A stretch of DNA of 64,000 nt from Triglochin maritima (GCA_963682175.1 OY821791.1:18938542-19002541), one strand, 5' to 3'; counted from the stretch's first letter, positions 33,914 to 46,110 are shown. Numbers and translations: made by a program. The notes: generated by a model from the letters alone, not told the origin.

Positions 33914-36736
33914 TGTAATGCCCCCGATCTCGTGGGTACGCACACTGGGAAAAACTACAAGTGTCACGACTAGAGACCTCCGCGACGACCGAAGGAGTTA
34001 CAAAAGATAGACTAACCAATGACTCAAAAATACATAGAGAGATCATACATGGATAGACTAACATAAAACTTAACTGAAAAGGGAGAGGTTATCCATATAT
34101 GGTAATAATGTCAAATACATTATATCGAGTTCAAAAGGGAAATACATCATAAATAATGTGGAAGCAAAAGACGCACTGAAGAATCTGGTCGACGTGTCCC
34201 TCGTGTACAGAATCCTCCAAACCTCGTCCAGTCTTTCCCTGAAGGGACCTAAGTACCTGAGACAAAACATCAACAAGTATGCGTCAGTTTTCAAACAAGG
34301 AAAACCCCGTATGCCCCAGGTCAAACAGTTAGAGTACGGAGTCATGCATGGGACCTATCTACCACGCATGCAGCAAAAACGCAACAACTCTACATAGTTG
34401 TGTCGGGCAACAACTCTACATAGCTGCGCCATTCGGGCTTCACCCGAAGTGATCCCTCTACATAGGAATCAATACACCAGCCATGCTGGTCAGAAGCGGT
34501 CACTCAACAGTGACCCACCGCTCGGCACAAAGTGGTGCGCCGGATAAGTGTCACAATCCACGGAAATAACCTACATGGTGTCATCGCGAACTTGGGAACA
34601 CCTACCCTGAGACAGAATGGCAGCGCACCTTCCCAGGACTTATCTTACGCTTGACCTCTCTACATAGAGGTCTTTCCGAATAGGCCTCTCTACATAGAGG
34701 TCCTACTCGTGGCCCATCGGCCCCAAAACATACGTGCCCAGATTCATTTTATTAATAATGCAATGCAAGCTATCTATAGATCTATACATCTCTATAGCTA
34801 TACATTAACCAGAATGAGCCCAAAGTGGTGAGTATACCCATACTCTTGCCACAGCTCCAAAAGCATCAGAAATAATACAATCACATCAGCAACTCCAAGA
34901 TGTTGAATCAAACAAACTATCATAACCGAATTCAACTAGACAAGCATGACAATACAACCTCGATATCTACAGGTCATGTATACAAGTCTTGAGGTTGAGT
35001 TCCTAAATTTCAATAGGCATTCACACAAGGATGCATCAGATCAGCAAGATATATACCCAATAAACGTTATAAAACATCCACGGCAGCAAAGGATATCAAG
35101 GTTAGAATGCTACGATAGTTACATGGCATGATCGTCTAGATTAAAGACCTAGATACATTTAATTCTACCTATTCGGGACATAATCAGATGTTATAAGAGA
35201 GTGCATAAACATATATCATTAACTCAATCATAATAGAACATGCATGTGAAATCAAATATTCATATGCATCCATACATGATTATACATGAATGCATACCAA
35301 TTAACATACAACAACATGGCATAGGATGAGTTGCCTAATCTATATGTAGGTTCTAATTTCATTCTCATGTGAGTATATAAAGATACATTAGAGTAGATTC
35401 TTGAAATTAGATCATACACATGCACTAGTTACTACTGGAACAAAATCAGAAACACCCACACATCAACATTCAGCATGCACTACCATGGTCGATTGCATCA
35501 AGCACATCAAACAAATCACACAACTCACATCCATGCACATGAACCTCCCTGGTCCGTCGAACCACAAACTCAGACCACCCCTCCAAGGTGTCTTGGGGTG
35601 ACGAAGGAATTGGAGAGATCGGGCTGAGCCATTCCAGCCAAGCCACCGTACGCGAGGCGCGAGAGTTGCACCAACCCTCCAAATGGTCCGCTCACTCTTG
35701 CGTCCCCAAGCACGAACCGGTCTAGCCAGCCCTGACCCCTCTCATCCCTAGACCCCCTAGGGTTCATCCCCACTCCTCCTGACTCCAGCCACCGCCTAAG
35801 TTTGGCTGCACCAGCCAGCCTCTCCAAGCTAGGCGTCAAGAAGGTTGGAGAGACACCTAGTCGGCTTTAGTGAGCACCAGCCACACCAGCCAAGATCCGA
35901 ATCCACCACCCCACCTCAGCCCTGGAGTGACAACCTCGCATCGGGTCGGACCTCACTGGATCTTGCTGCAGCTCCGGCATGCCTGGCTGAGCCCACATCC
36001 AGCCCATTCCAGCGCACCATCCTTGGCTAGAGAGGAAGATCGATTTGGTGGTGCAACCGATTGCACCCCAACCAAAGTAGTGTTGGCCGGCCCTCCAGAC
36101 AACACCCCCACCCTCTACTCGACTCTTGGGCCTAAGGCATACCTGATAAGCAAGGAAGATTGCCCGAGCTTTTTCGGAGATTCTGCCCACCAACTCTTCT
36201 TCTAGCCGCACAAAATTGCACTAGATGTAGCTCCACCAACTCGCCGGAGATCAGCCCACCAATCAACTGGAGAGGAAAGGATAAATGGTCTGAAGTGATG
36301 TGCGTGAGAAAGGAAAGGAGAGGGAAGAGGATAGCTGGGTGGGAGGCTTATTTGCTTGCACACAACCCTCCAACTTCCTAGTCTTCATGGCTAATCAAGC
36401 CACCTCAACACATGCCAAAAATGGAACCAGCAAGGGCATCCCAAAAGCCATGAAAGAATGCACATCCAACCCTAATGCAACCCTTCCAATTCCACGCCAC
36501 TTCAACACGGGTTTTGCCCAAAACCGACCCTACACTCACTCGGACACAAATTGAGTCGGTCGAGTCAAACACCTGTGCGCTCTCCCGGTGAGTCGCACCC
36601 GATCAACCAACAAGAAGTCCGATCAAATCTACCCAATCAAGTATGCCATAACACAATTTGACATTCTAAGAACTCAATTATGCATAACCAAGGAGAGTGG
36701 ACTTATTAATATTATAACAGGAGAGCGGGTCTTACA
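33914..36736 (-). mobile_element. Tekay-type solo LTR, 2.8 kb, inserted in the SIRE-like LTR
   Basis: Its plus-strand ends are TGTAATGCCCCC and GGGTCTTACA; read on the minus strand it begins TGTAAGACCCG, as chromovirus LTRs often do. AAAAA flanks both sides (33909-33913 and 36737-36741), and removing it rejoins the SIRE-like LTR. No internal sequence is attached. Open frames at 35401-36554 are not conserved domains. Confidence 0.82.
34384..34704. repeat. Cluster of small hairpins with an invariant CTACAT loop
   Basis: Five hairpins have the loop CTACAT with different stems: ACAACT/AGTTGT (34384-34401), CAACT/AGCTG (34411-34426), GATCCCT/AGGAATC (34451-34470), GACCTCT/AGAGGTC (34653-34672) and AGGCCTCT/AGAGGTCCT (34682-34704). 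Between them lie TTCGGG/CCCGAA (34432-34448), ACCAG/CTGGT (34476-34490) and GGTCACT/AGTGACC (34498-34515). Confidence 0.85.
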
Positions 36737-37276
36737 AAAAACTAAAGCAATTAAATATAACAAAGAGAGATGCAAACCACAACATCGGATGTATAGAGGT
36801 TTGGAACCAACAACTGGATCCTAGTCCTCTCTTACAAATTGCTCTTACTCGAGCAACTTCGCATCCTCCACTAATCTGATCTCCATTGCGGGCCGAGATC
36901 ACGCCTTTACACCACAAGCTTTGCGAACACCCTCGCCTAGCTTTGACCACCTTCTCACAATCCGAGAAGAACTTCACACCGGAAGCTAGTACAACTCTTG
37001 AAGACTTTACTTCAGCAACTAATCTTACACACTTGAAATGAATGATGCAATCAAAGAGGTGATTTCAAGTGGGAAGATGTGAGCACAAAGATGTTTACAG
37101 CAAATTTGAGAGTAGTAGTAAGATTTGAGCTTGGAGAAAGATTGGTAGTCCTAGAAGTGTGTTCCCAACTCTATTTATATGCTCTAAACTAATGCTAGCC
37201 ATTGGGGTTAAGTTAGGAAAGAGTTGTGCAAGAATACACAAAGCAATATAAGGCAAGACACAAATATGCACACAAA

Positions 37277-37990
37277 CGGTTGATCAGATAAGTGAAAATA
37301 AGGAGTTCAGTTGAGCAAAGGTGCAGACAGTAGAATAAATTGGGCTAGAACTTAAGTTATCGGTCAAACGGAATAGAACAAGGGTTCGACCAGAAACTTC
37401 TAGTAAGACTTGGAGTTGGGAAGTTTCAAGATCCGGTCGACCATTAAAAGAGGTTCGGTCGACCATTTAGAATATTTGGTCTTAGACAAAACTGGGCACA
37501 AAGTTAATCAGTCGAACAAGATAAGTCGTGGGTTCGACCGAAAAATTTCAGTAAGACAAGGAGCTGGGAAGCTTCAAGAACCGGTCGACCGTGAAAGGAG
37601 TTTCGGTCGACCGGAAGACGAAATCTAATTGAGGGGTTAGATGAGTATGTGTATACGACCGTTGGTATATACGACAAGTTTAGCAGTCATATTTAAGACG
37701 AATACAGAAATGGAGTTAGTCGAACCAAAATAAAGTTTCGGTCGACCGGATGCCACACTAACCAGGACACATGTCAACGTACGATAGGCTATATGAATTG
37801 TATCGTGGAACTGAGTTCTATCGGTTGACAAAAGAGAATTGGTTGAACGGTAAAGGTATTTTGGTCGACCGATTGTAGACAGGGAAACCAGAGATAAAAT
37901 CGGTCGAACTGAAAGAAGGTTTTGGTCGACCATTTAGGAAACAATAGGTTGTCTGGGGCTGTCTGTTGAAATTCAGTCAAACTGATGGTT
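37277..37990. repeat. CGGTCGACCG array in SIRE-like LTR
   Basis: Good units start at 37434, 37456, 37582, 37604, 37739, 37862 and 37923, with decayed ones at 37277 (CGGTTGATCA), 37361, 37384, 37822 and 37901. Three pairs are 22 bp apart (37434/37456, 37582/37604, 37901/37923). Confidence 0.87.
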
Positions 37991-38702
37991 CTACCGGTCG
38001 ATCGATTTACACAGAATTTCTGTTCTAAGCAGTTTTAAAGTGATTGGTCGATTTTCCATTGAAGTCAAATTGATATGGATTTGAATGTAAGATTTCTAAA
38101 GGTTTCCTAAGGGTTATGCAGTGCAATTACCAAAGATTTCAAGTGTCAAGTTATATTATAGCCTAAATACTAGAAATGTAAACCAATCTACTCTTCATTT
38201 ATTGTGTTAAGTCAAACTTGGTTCCTGAAATGTTAGACAATACAATATATGCAAGCGATGACATTAAGAGAATACATGTGTTTATTGATATGTTAGTTAA
38301 TCATCAAAACGAATTAGCAATTATTAGCCAAAAATCAAGACTCTCCATTTTTTTGATGATAACAACCTATCAATCTAAATACATGTTGGATTTCAAAATT
38401 TGTCATCAATAATCAATTTTTAATGCTCCCCCTATCTTATAGCTCCTTCTATCTATAAGCATGTATTTATCTCTCCCCCTTTGGCATGATCAAAAAGATA
38501 ATACTCATGAAAAAAATTGATATATAATTAAGCTTTATCATGAGATAGAATAACGGAAGCGCAAAATATGCCAAAAAGAAACAATGAAGGGAATCATAAC
38601 CATGCATTCAAAATAAGATCCATAGCATACAACCAAATAACAAAGTTGAAAGGAAATATAACAATAAACAACTTTCAAAGCAAACACGGCACAAGGCAAA
38701 GT

Positions 38703-40015
38703 TCAAAGCAAATGAAAGACAACACACACGAACAAAACGAAGTCCACCAAGCCGCTGATCACGATGCAGTGAGGAGATGGAGTCAAGCGAAGATTCTTAC
38801 GATTAAGCTGAGCAGAGGAGGCAGAAGCAATCGACTTGAGTTCATCAAACCGAGCATTGGAGGAAGCCTCAAATGCATCAAGATGAGCAGAGGTTGAGGC
38901 TTCAAGAGCATCAACTTGGTCAGACAGATGCTGAAAACAATGTAGATCAATCGAAATGGAAGCCGACCAATGTCCTTGAGACCAAGCATCTGTGTCTCCC
39001 TCACCCCACCAAGAACTCGACTTACGTGGAGCCTGACGAGGCATCCACCATGGATCTTCATCGGATTGTTGTTCCTCTTCTGTAGCTTCCTCATTCAATT
39101 CCTCGTCAGAGGAAGGTGGTAGAGAAGGGGATGGCAATGTTCTTCATCTTGGACAAAGTGGTCTTACATATAGGAAATTTGTAGACCAATGAATGATATG
39201 CATCGATATTTATCTTCCAATGAGAAAACAGAGCAGAGAGCCACATAGGATAAGGAAGATATGTCCCACTACAATGAGACATATGTAAGATCATGAAACG
39301 TGGTCAATCCACCAAAATTTTCTTAAATATACAACACATGCACATAAGCTCCATATTAGAAATCTGATTATGGTGGCCAAATTTAGGATAGAGGTTGTAT
39401 GAGACTATTTGGGCAATAATTTAGGGTAATGGATGTAAGAGAGAGGCATTATGTTTAAAGTGTCCATTTACCCAGGGTGGTGGAATAACATACAACTCAT
39501 CGACAATTTTCTCAACTTCGGTACCGGGGAGAATACCTTGAGGATAGTTTAAATAAATGTGAGTACCCCTGGACTCTAGACCTAGAGTGTCAGCCAACAA
39601 TTCGAGCGTAATCCTATATTCAATCCCATTTATCATGGTAGTTAAGGCGTGTCGATTTGGGACTTTTCTAAGATTACAATAGAACTATTGCACTAAGAAG
39701 GGATAATAAGGTTTGGATGCAAGTGTTGTGTAAGAAAAGGTGAGCTTATTTGCATCTAAGTATGATTTTAAGGAAAATGGTGAAATCCGCTACCTCAACC
39801 TTGCGGCAAGGGATGAAGGAGGCAACCGAGAAAACGTCGTCTCAAGCCTTTTGAGTGTCATCGTCGACGAGAAAGAAGTGAAACAAAGGTTGAACCGGAG
39901 GAGCCAGAGCACGAGAAGACGATGGTTGGGAGTCTTGTCTCTTTTTAGTTTGACGTTCAGTGACCACCTCCGGTGTACCGCATTTCTTGGTGATAGACAT
40001 CTTTGAGCGAACCAT
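38703..40015 (-). pseudogene. SIRE-type env-like ORF, broken
   Basis: The minus-strand frame starts near 40015 (MVRSKMSITKKC) with a Ser/Pro-rich head. It continues in several frames through LELLADTLGLES, PPWVNGHFKHN, a Y-P-x-x-GHHNQIS block and FMILHMSHCSGTYLPYPMWL. These resemble the domain annotated in plants as putative transposon protein (I believe Pfam Transposase_32), which occurs in the second ORF of SIRE-type copia elements. The C-terminus (38703-39137) is acidic (SSDEELNEEATEEE), Trp-rich, then a short coiled coil (DQVDALEASTSAHLDAFEAS). Numerous stops show it is dead. It lies downstream of the pol end at 40933. Confidence 0.65.
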
Positions 40016-40233
40016 TAACGAGGAGGGTAGTGAAGAACAAGAAAATGAAGGTGGAGATGGGTGGAGGAAGGCAAGGGGAGTCAAATTATGGAGGAAAAAT
40101 GGGCGTTGGACGGGCGGAACGGACGAGCGGTGGACCGGACGGAGAGGGGCGGCAGCTAGGGTTGAAGATTTGTGGAGTAAAAATGAAGAGTAACCCCACA
40201 AGTTTACCCTAAAATGTGCTGAAATGACAGGAA

Positions 40234-40840
40234 CAATCGACCGATCGGGTGCCCCGGTCGACCGAAAGGTTAAAAAAACTTTTCCAAGGAGCGATCTCAA
40301 AGAGTCAAGAGATTTCTAGTCAGACGAGACATGCAGGCTGGTCGACAAAAAGGTTAATGAGAGGAAACCGGGCACGTACTGGAACTTTCAAGTCAGACCA
40401 AATAGTTCGCGTGGTCGAGCAAATGAATAGGGAGAGTAAGATGTAGACTACCTGGAAATTTACAGTCGGACAAAAATTTAGGGAGCGGTCAACTGAAACA
40501 CAAAAAAACACAGAATATGTAGGACCGGAGACAATTCAGTTGAACGAAAAAAAATGAGAAAGCAGTATCGATCGACCGAAACAAGATTAGTTCGACCGAT
40601 CACTTAAGTGAACTTAAAGATCAGATCGAGCGTAAGGCAATTGGACGAACGAAACATATATGGCAGTCGATCGAAAACAACCAGAGAGTTCAAAAACATC
40701 ACAACAAAGCCCTCTGGTCGAACAGAAGACACAGTCTGGTCAACCGAAGTAGACAGAAAGTAACTAAAGCTTTACAACACAAGAAGCTGGTCGAACGAAA
40801 ACACTTTTTTTGGTTGATCCGAACGGTGTCTGAGAGAGAA
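40234..40840. repeat. CGGTCGACCG-type array between pol and env-like region
   Basis: The best units are 40234 (CAATCGACCG) and 40255 (CGGTCGACCG), 21 bp apart, followed by many decayed forms to about 40820 (GGTCGACAAA, CGATCGACCG near 40568, GGTCGAACAG, GGTCAACCG). Unlike the other arrays this one is internal to the element, not in the LTR. Confidence 0.75.
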
Positions 40841-40932
40841 ATTCAGATAAAAAACACATCAACAATCCACAGAATTCAAATATAAACTCAATCAAGTTGC
40901 AAATTTCGAAATTATGGCATGATACTTCCAAG

Positions 40933-41121
40933 TTATAAGTCATTTAAGTGGCACATGCCTAGATTTAGTCTTATGTGATAGAATTGATCAACATTTAAAG
41001 GTTTTGTGAAGATATCCGCAAGTTGATCATTTGTGGGAACAAATACAAGTTTGATGTCTTCTTTTGTTGCATGATCTCTAAGAAAATGATGTCTTACTTC
41101 AACGTGTTTAGTTCTTGAATG
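40933..41121 (-). pseudogene. Copia RNase H C-terminus (SIRE-like element)
   Basis: Sixty-two codons are open on the minus strand, from HSRTKHVEVRHHFLRDH through DQLADIFTKPLNVDQF and LGMCHLNDL to a natural TAA at 40933-40935. This is the standard end of copia polyproteins. Sequence upstream of the His is lost at 41121, where plus-strand copia sequence begins. RNase H would remove RNA from the RNA/DNA hybrid. Confidence 0.9.
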
Positions 41122-41530
41122 TAATATGGGAAGTTCATTTATAACGTTATGAAACTGATAAAGTATTTATATGAAATATCATGTTTGTAATTGATTGAAA
41201 GAATACCCGCTTAAAGGGTATGACCCTCATTATTCGAGACTTTTTATATAAATAATTAGTATACAAAGTTTATGGCCATAATAAGTTTATACATCACTTA
41301 TTGTACTTTCAATAAAGACATGTGGTCAAGTGGGAGAATGTTGGGAAAATATTTCTGCCCATGTGTCTTAATTGTGAAGAAATGCATGTATTCATGAAAG
41401 GACACATTGATTTAAAAAGATTCAAATGCATAACTACCCAATAGTAATAATAATGTGATTACTCCCTAATGGAAGGTGTTAATTGGATGGTTAATTGGAG
41501 CTTTTTGATCCCTAGTCTATCTATAAATAG
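41122..41530 (+). mobile_element. 3' end and partial LTR of a plus-strand copia
   Basis: The purine tract AAGTGGGAGAATG at about 41329-41341 precedes TGTTGGGAAAATATTTCTGC, a common copia LTR start (41339). The LTR runs to a TATAAATAG at about 41522, where the mariner-like element is inserted. Confidence 0.75.
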
Positions 41531-41702
41531 TACTCCCTCTGTCCCATTTTGTTCTTCCCAGTTCTTTTGCGTACTGGAACCAAAGTATAGTTTTTTTGCA
41601 AATAGTACTCCCTCTGTCCCATTTTGTTCTTCCTAGTTCTTTTGCGTACTGGAACCAAAGTATAGTATTTTTGCATCTAATTTTCAATACTATCCTTGTG
41701 TA

Positions 41703-42214
41703 GTGGGGAAAAAGAAGAAGAATTTTGTGCACAGGACATGTGGAAGAAAGAGATTTTTGTGCACGGGAACAAGTGTCACAAAAGAAGAAGACGATTGTAA
41801 TCTATTTATCAGGCTGACCAATGGGGAGAAGCAAAGAATTGTTGAGGTGCTCTTGCATCATTGTCAGGAAGGCAAGTTGAAGAGAGGTTACATCAGTTCT
41901 GTGGCCCGTGACTTCAATGTCTCGAGGAGGACAATTGGTGGCATATGGAGTGAAGCCAAGAAGCAACTGCAACAAGGAAGAACAATTGATGTGAGGCACA
42001 AGAGAACTGGTAGAGTGGGGAGGAAAGCAACTGTCAAAGATATGTCAAAAATCAGAAAAATCTCACTAAGCAAAAGGACTAACATAAGATCATTGTCTAA
42101 GGCACTTGGAATGCCTAAATCAACGGTGCACAAACTTGTCCAAGCATGGAAGATCAAATCACACACAAATGTCATCAAACCACATCTTACAGAAGAGAAC
42201 AAAAAAAAGGTTAG
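41703..42214 (+). pseudogene. Mariner-like transposase, N-terminal part
   Basis: The open frame covers about 170 residues with two helix-turn-helix regions of plant mariner-like transposases: LTNGEKQRIVEVLLHHCQEG, then VARDFNVSRRTIGGIWSEA, and later IRSLSKALGMPKSTVHKLV. These bind the terminal inverted repeats. The initiator is not certain, since the frame is open upstream with a GTG. It ends at the L1 insertion (target duplication GTTAG, 42210-42214). Confidence 0.88.
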
Positions 42215-43609
42215 TGATTGATTCGTTTTAATTAACCGCAAGTGCATGGCCGCGTTGAAGCGGTGTCAAATACGGTTTGATCCACGGGGAGGTGTGTCGA
42301 CTATTGGTTTGTTCGAAGGCGAGTGGTAAAGAAAGGAGAAAAGATTGATTACACTAAACGACACTACACTAAACTAGTAAACTAGAAAAGCTGAAATGAA
42401 ATCACAAAACAAACTAAACTAATCAACTAATGAAGAAAGATAAAACTCAGGAATGGAAACCCCCTAAGGGGTGGAATGTGTGTGTGCACATGAAATAAGT
42501 GTGGTGGTGAATGCATACAAGAAGCTCAAGTTAGTTAGTGTTTGTTAATGCATAAGAAGTACCTAATGGCAAGACCTACCATTTACAACACTAACCTAGG
42601 TGATTAATATGAGCAATGCAAGGTTGTTATTAAGAACATAACGAGCATGGAGTGTACCTAACTATGGCAGAAACCATCAAGTAAAGTTCTTATTAATCAA
42701 GCAAGCATACTAATATCTCTCACAAACCCTAATATCTAGTTTTCATACCATCTACATAACATGTACAAACATCTACTCCACCCCCAAAGGGGATGGAACT
42801 ACTCACTAATCATTACACTACCTACACTACCAAAATGAAACATTATACTGAAAGAAAATTCAACTAAGAAAGAAAGGAACATTAAAGAAGCTAATTGAAA
42901 GAAACATAAACTAAAGAAACATGCAAGAATTAAAAGACAAGATTAAAAGAAACTAAGAACAATTATTTTATTAACAATGACTCACATTGAAGGTGGCATT
43001 CTTCTCCACCTTGAGTTTTGCTTCAAGGCTTACTCCTTAGTAGAGAGAATGCCACCAAGCAATGGCTAGTTTACAATAGAAGGCGAAGAGTTCTATTTAT
43101 AGACATAGAAAAAGGTAATCGGGGACAATCCCCCAACGTGTGACTAAACAAATACCAAAAATAGACTAAACATTCACTAATACACGTGCTCCTGAAATCT
43201 TAGCGGACCCGAGCAAACCCGGACCGCCAATTGGCGGTCTACAGGATCTGGATCGGGCTCGTTTTCATTTTGGGATTTTCTTGATGTATTTGTTCATCTT
43301 GGATGCATCTACTTTGCTTGTTGGAGCTCCGACCCGAATCAAATTGCCAAAATACTCCCCATGATGGTGTGGAGTTTTCTGTTTTGCTCTTTGGTCCTTC
43401 GTTCTTACGTTCAGGTCCTTCTCCCTTGAATCTTAGTCCTCGAGTCTCTCAACTCAGTCTTTTTCCTTGCTATTAGGTCCATTTATAGTCTCTCCTTCTC
43501 AAACCTACTTATTCCTGAAAACTAAACATAAAACTCGTTACATAGCATTGTTTGGGGTGAAAGATAATGGATATAAGACACAAAGATATGCATGAAATGA
43601 TGTCAATCA
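42215..43609 (-). repeat. Left (sense 3') LTR of the L1 element
   Basis: Its ends are TGATTGATTCG and GTCAATCA. TATA (TATTTATA) is at 43094-43101 and the palindrome GACCGCCAATTGGCGGTC at 43222-43239. Confidence 0.92.
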
Positions 43610-43623
43610 AACACCCCCACACC
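43610..43623 (-). other. Polypurine tract of the L1 element
   Basis: On the minus strand GGTGTGGGGGTGTT lies directly before the LTR start TGATTGACATC. The same tract precedes the LTR at 62424. Confidence 0.85.
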
Positions 43624-45233
43624 TAACTTTTGTTAGTCTCGAGCAAAACAAAGAAAGAGAAAAATAAAAGAAAGGAAAAGCAAACAAAAAACAGGGAAAT
43701 CCTAACTCACTTTCGTAGGAATCACGGTTGCACTTAGCACGTGCAACAAGTCGTTAAACCTCTTTGTCGCCAAGGAGGAGTGTTGTCTCCTGACGGTTTT
43801 CAGCGGATATACGTACAAAATCCGAACAAGATGCATTATTCAATCTAGACACTCGACTCGATGGATAAATTTTGTCGATCATTGGACGCGGTAATCCTAC
43901 GGGCCGACTCTATATAGGTAATCAGTCCACACACCTAGCCTAATGAACCATTCGTGCAAGTTAAATAAGGAATTAAGTGAGAGACATGGACAACCTCAAC
44001 ATCCTCAAGTGATACAAAGTGTAAAGTCCATTAAGGTTCTTATTTGCATTACCATTTTCTTTTTGTTTCTTTTCTTTCTTTCTTTTTTCTTCTTTTCTTT
44101 TTATTAGTTGGAGCTTCATTCTCCCAGGGTCAGGTTTCGTTCATCATTGCCCATGAGGACTTACACTATCACGTACACCTTTCCCCAAATCTCCACATAA
44201 GGCAATCCCTACCACCCGTGTAACGGGAGTTCGGTCGGTGCATCCCAAGTCAGATGAGTCGAAAGCACCAGGCACAAATTACCCTCAGACCTACTTTCCC
44301 GAGTGATAAGAGCCGTGCGAGAAGAGAGAACACCTACTCACTTATTTCTTATCTACACATGAACCAAAACCCCTACACTTAATGTCTCACAACAAGATTT
44401 AAAGGGTCATTGACTACAACAAACTTCCTTAAATTAACAGACATGATTTATTGACTCACTAGGTTCAGGGTGGACTTCTTTAAATGTTTGAGCACTGAAA
44501 CCCTATGATTAGTCGCCCCCCGAAGGAAAACTGGGGTGCATCCTAACGACTAGATAAATCATAAAGTCACTGTACTGGATATCCTAATGCATCAAGTTCT
44601 AGACAATTTCGGGAGCTTTCTTTTTACTTTGCCTCTCAACGGTTTTGCACATGCTAAACACACACAAAACCCACAAAACATTTTCTTTCGGAAACACCTG
44701 AAGATTTTTGAAAGAAATGTGAAAATTTTAAAGCACTAGGCAAGCAAAAATAGACAAGTCACCCAAGGATCATGGCAAACAGATATATCGATATTAAATG
44801 CAGCACACTAAATGACCATATAATGCAAACAAAAGAAAACAAAATCAAAAGAAAAGACTCGACTATGTACACACGTAAAACACCCCCCCACACACCTACT
44901 GCATGCATTGTCCACAATGAATGTGAGCAAGATACTATATGGATTTATGCATGAAAAAGGAAAGATCTCACCAACATGAAGCGCAAAAGGAAATTCATGG
45001 TTATGTTGATGGACAAAAACCTGAATTCCCTCAAAACCTGTGAGATGTTAAAGAAGGGATACAAATACGTGAAAGAAATTGGGCCCAAATACTCAAAGGT
45101 TGGAGCCCACAACAAACGATGCTCACTAAAGGAGTCTTCTCTCGTTGTTGGTTTTTTTTAATATAACTATGTACAAACATAAGTTCCCATCTTTATTTGT
45201 CAAAAGACATCAAATGGGAACCTCAAAAGTGGG

Positions 45234-46110
45234 TCAATGCACTTGGAAAGGGAACATGACACCACGTGGGGCCAGAATACTCATGTTTGGGGCCCCCTCA
45301 CAATGAGCACAAGATGAAAACAGAGGTTCATGAATTAGATGCAAAGGCATCTCATTCAAAGGATCAAACTGAAAGAGCTTGAACCTCTCAAGAGTTTGGG
45401 AAATATGGGGCAACGGAAGAAGAGTTTCTCCCGTTGCGGTGCTGAAGTTATGATCGTCAATCCAAACTCTCCAACCAACAGGATGGTGGGTCGGAACGAG
45501 GTCAAGAACCTCGTTAGGCATGTCCGACTCACCAGGCGAACAAAAAGTTGGTCTCTTACCCAAGGTATCCTCCAAGGAACTCCTAATACCCTCATTAGTA
45601 ATGTAGTTGTTTGATGTTCCATCATTTCCAAGATGATCAAGAACAATAGTGAGAGGCAAACTCTCATCAGGTTGTTTGAAATTGAGGGTACTAGGGAGCT
45701 CTTTCTCCACCAAAGGTGAGTCCTTAAGAGGTACTACATGAAGATCATGTGGCTCAAGGGCCACGGGAAAAAGATAAGGTACAATCTTGTGCCGACTCAT
45801 AATGAAATTGGTCCATGTTTTTCTCAATTGTAATCGAATCCTCCACCAAGTGATCGTGAATTGAAACCCCAAGTCCCTCAGACTGACTAGGAGTTTGACT
45901 TTGAAAGATTGTGCTTTGAATTTGTGGATGTGGTGGTGGTTCGATATCAAAAAATGAATCCTCATGTTGACAAGAAAAGTTACTCTCCTCACGTTCACAT
46001 AATTGCTGCATCATTTGTGACTGTTGAGTGGTTTCCATGAACGTAAGAAAAGTTTGTTTCAAGGAATCAGGTATGCGATCAACTATGAGGTCCAAGTCAG
46101 AGCTTGGGAA
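45234..46110 (-). CDS. Conserved ORF of unknown function in L1 retrotransposons (frameshifted copy)
   Basis: The reading frame begins about 100 bp after the primer site and ends at the TGA near 45234, about 290 codons in all, with a one-base frameshift near 45765. No clear ATG marks the start. The head is Gln/Pro-rich (EPPPHPQIQSTIFQSQTPSQ). The body has PVALEPHDLHVVPL, LDHLGNDGTSNNYI, LEDTLGKRPTF, VGWRVWIDDHNF, LERFKLFQFDPLNEMPLHL and IHEPLFSSCAHCEG. A second copy at 60051-60743 keeps most of these words, so the protein was under selection in the family. It sits where gag is expected but has no CCHC knuckle or gag motif I recognise. Confidence 0.6.

Larger units (their letters stand above)
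33824..38340 (-). mobile_element. SIRE-like copia 3' LTR, minus strand, interrupted
   Basis: The plus-strand left end is TGTAGGATC, the complement of the GATCCTACA terminus of the 21154-23695 LTR. The right end at 38340 meets a purine tract on the minus strand (AAAAAAATGGAGAG). The initial TG looks mutated (TCTTGA). A Tekay-type solo LTR is inserted at 33914. TATA (TATTTATA) lies at 37172-37179. Confidence 0.85.

Noticed and set aside
35401..36554. Several open frames of 60-114 codons on both strands
   Set aside because: They lie inside a solo LTR, overlap on both strands, and have no recognisable domains.
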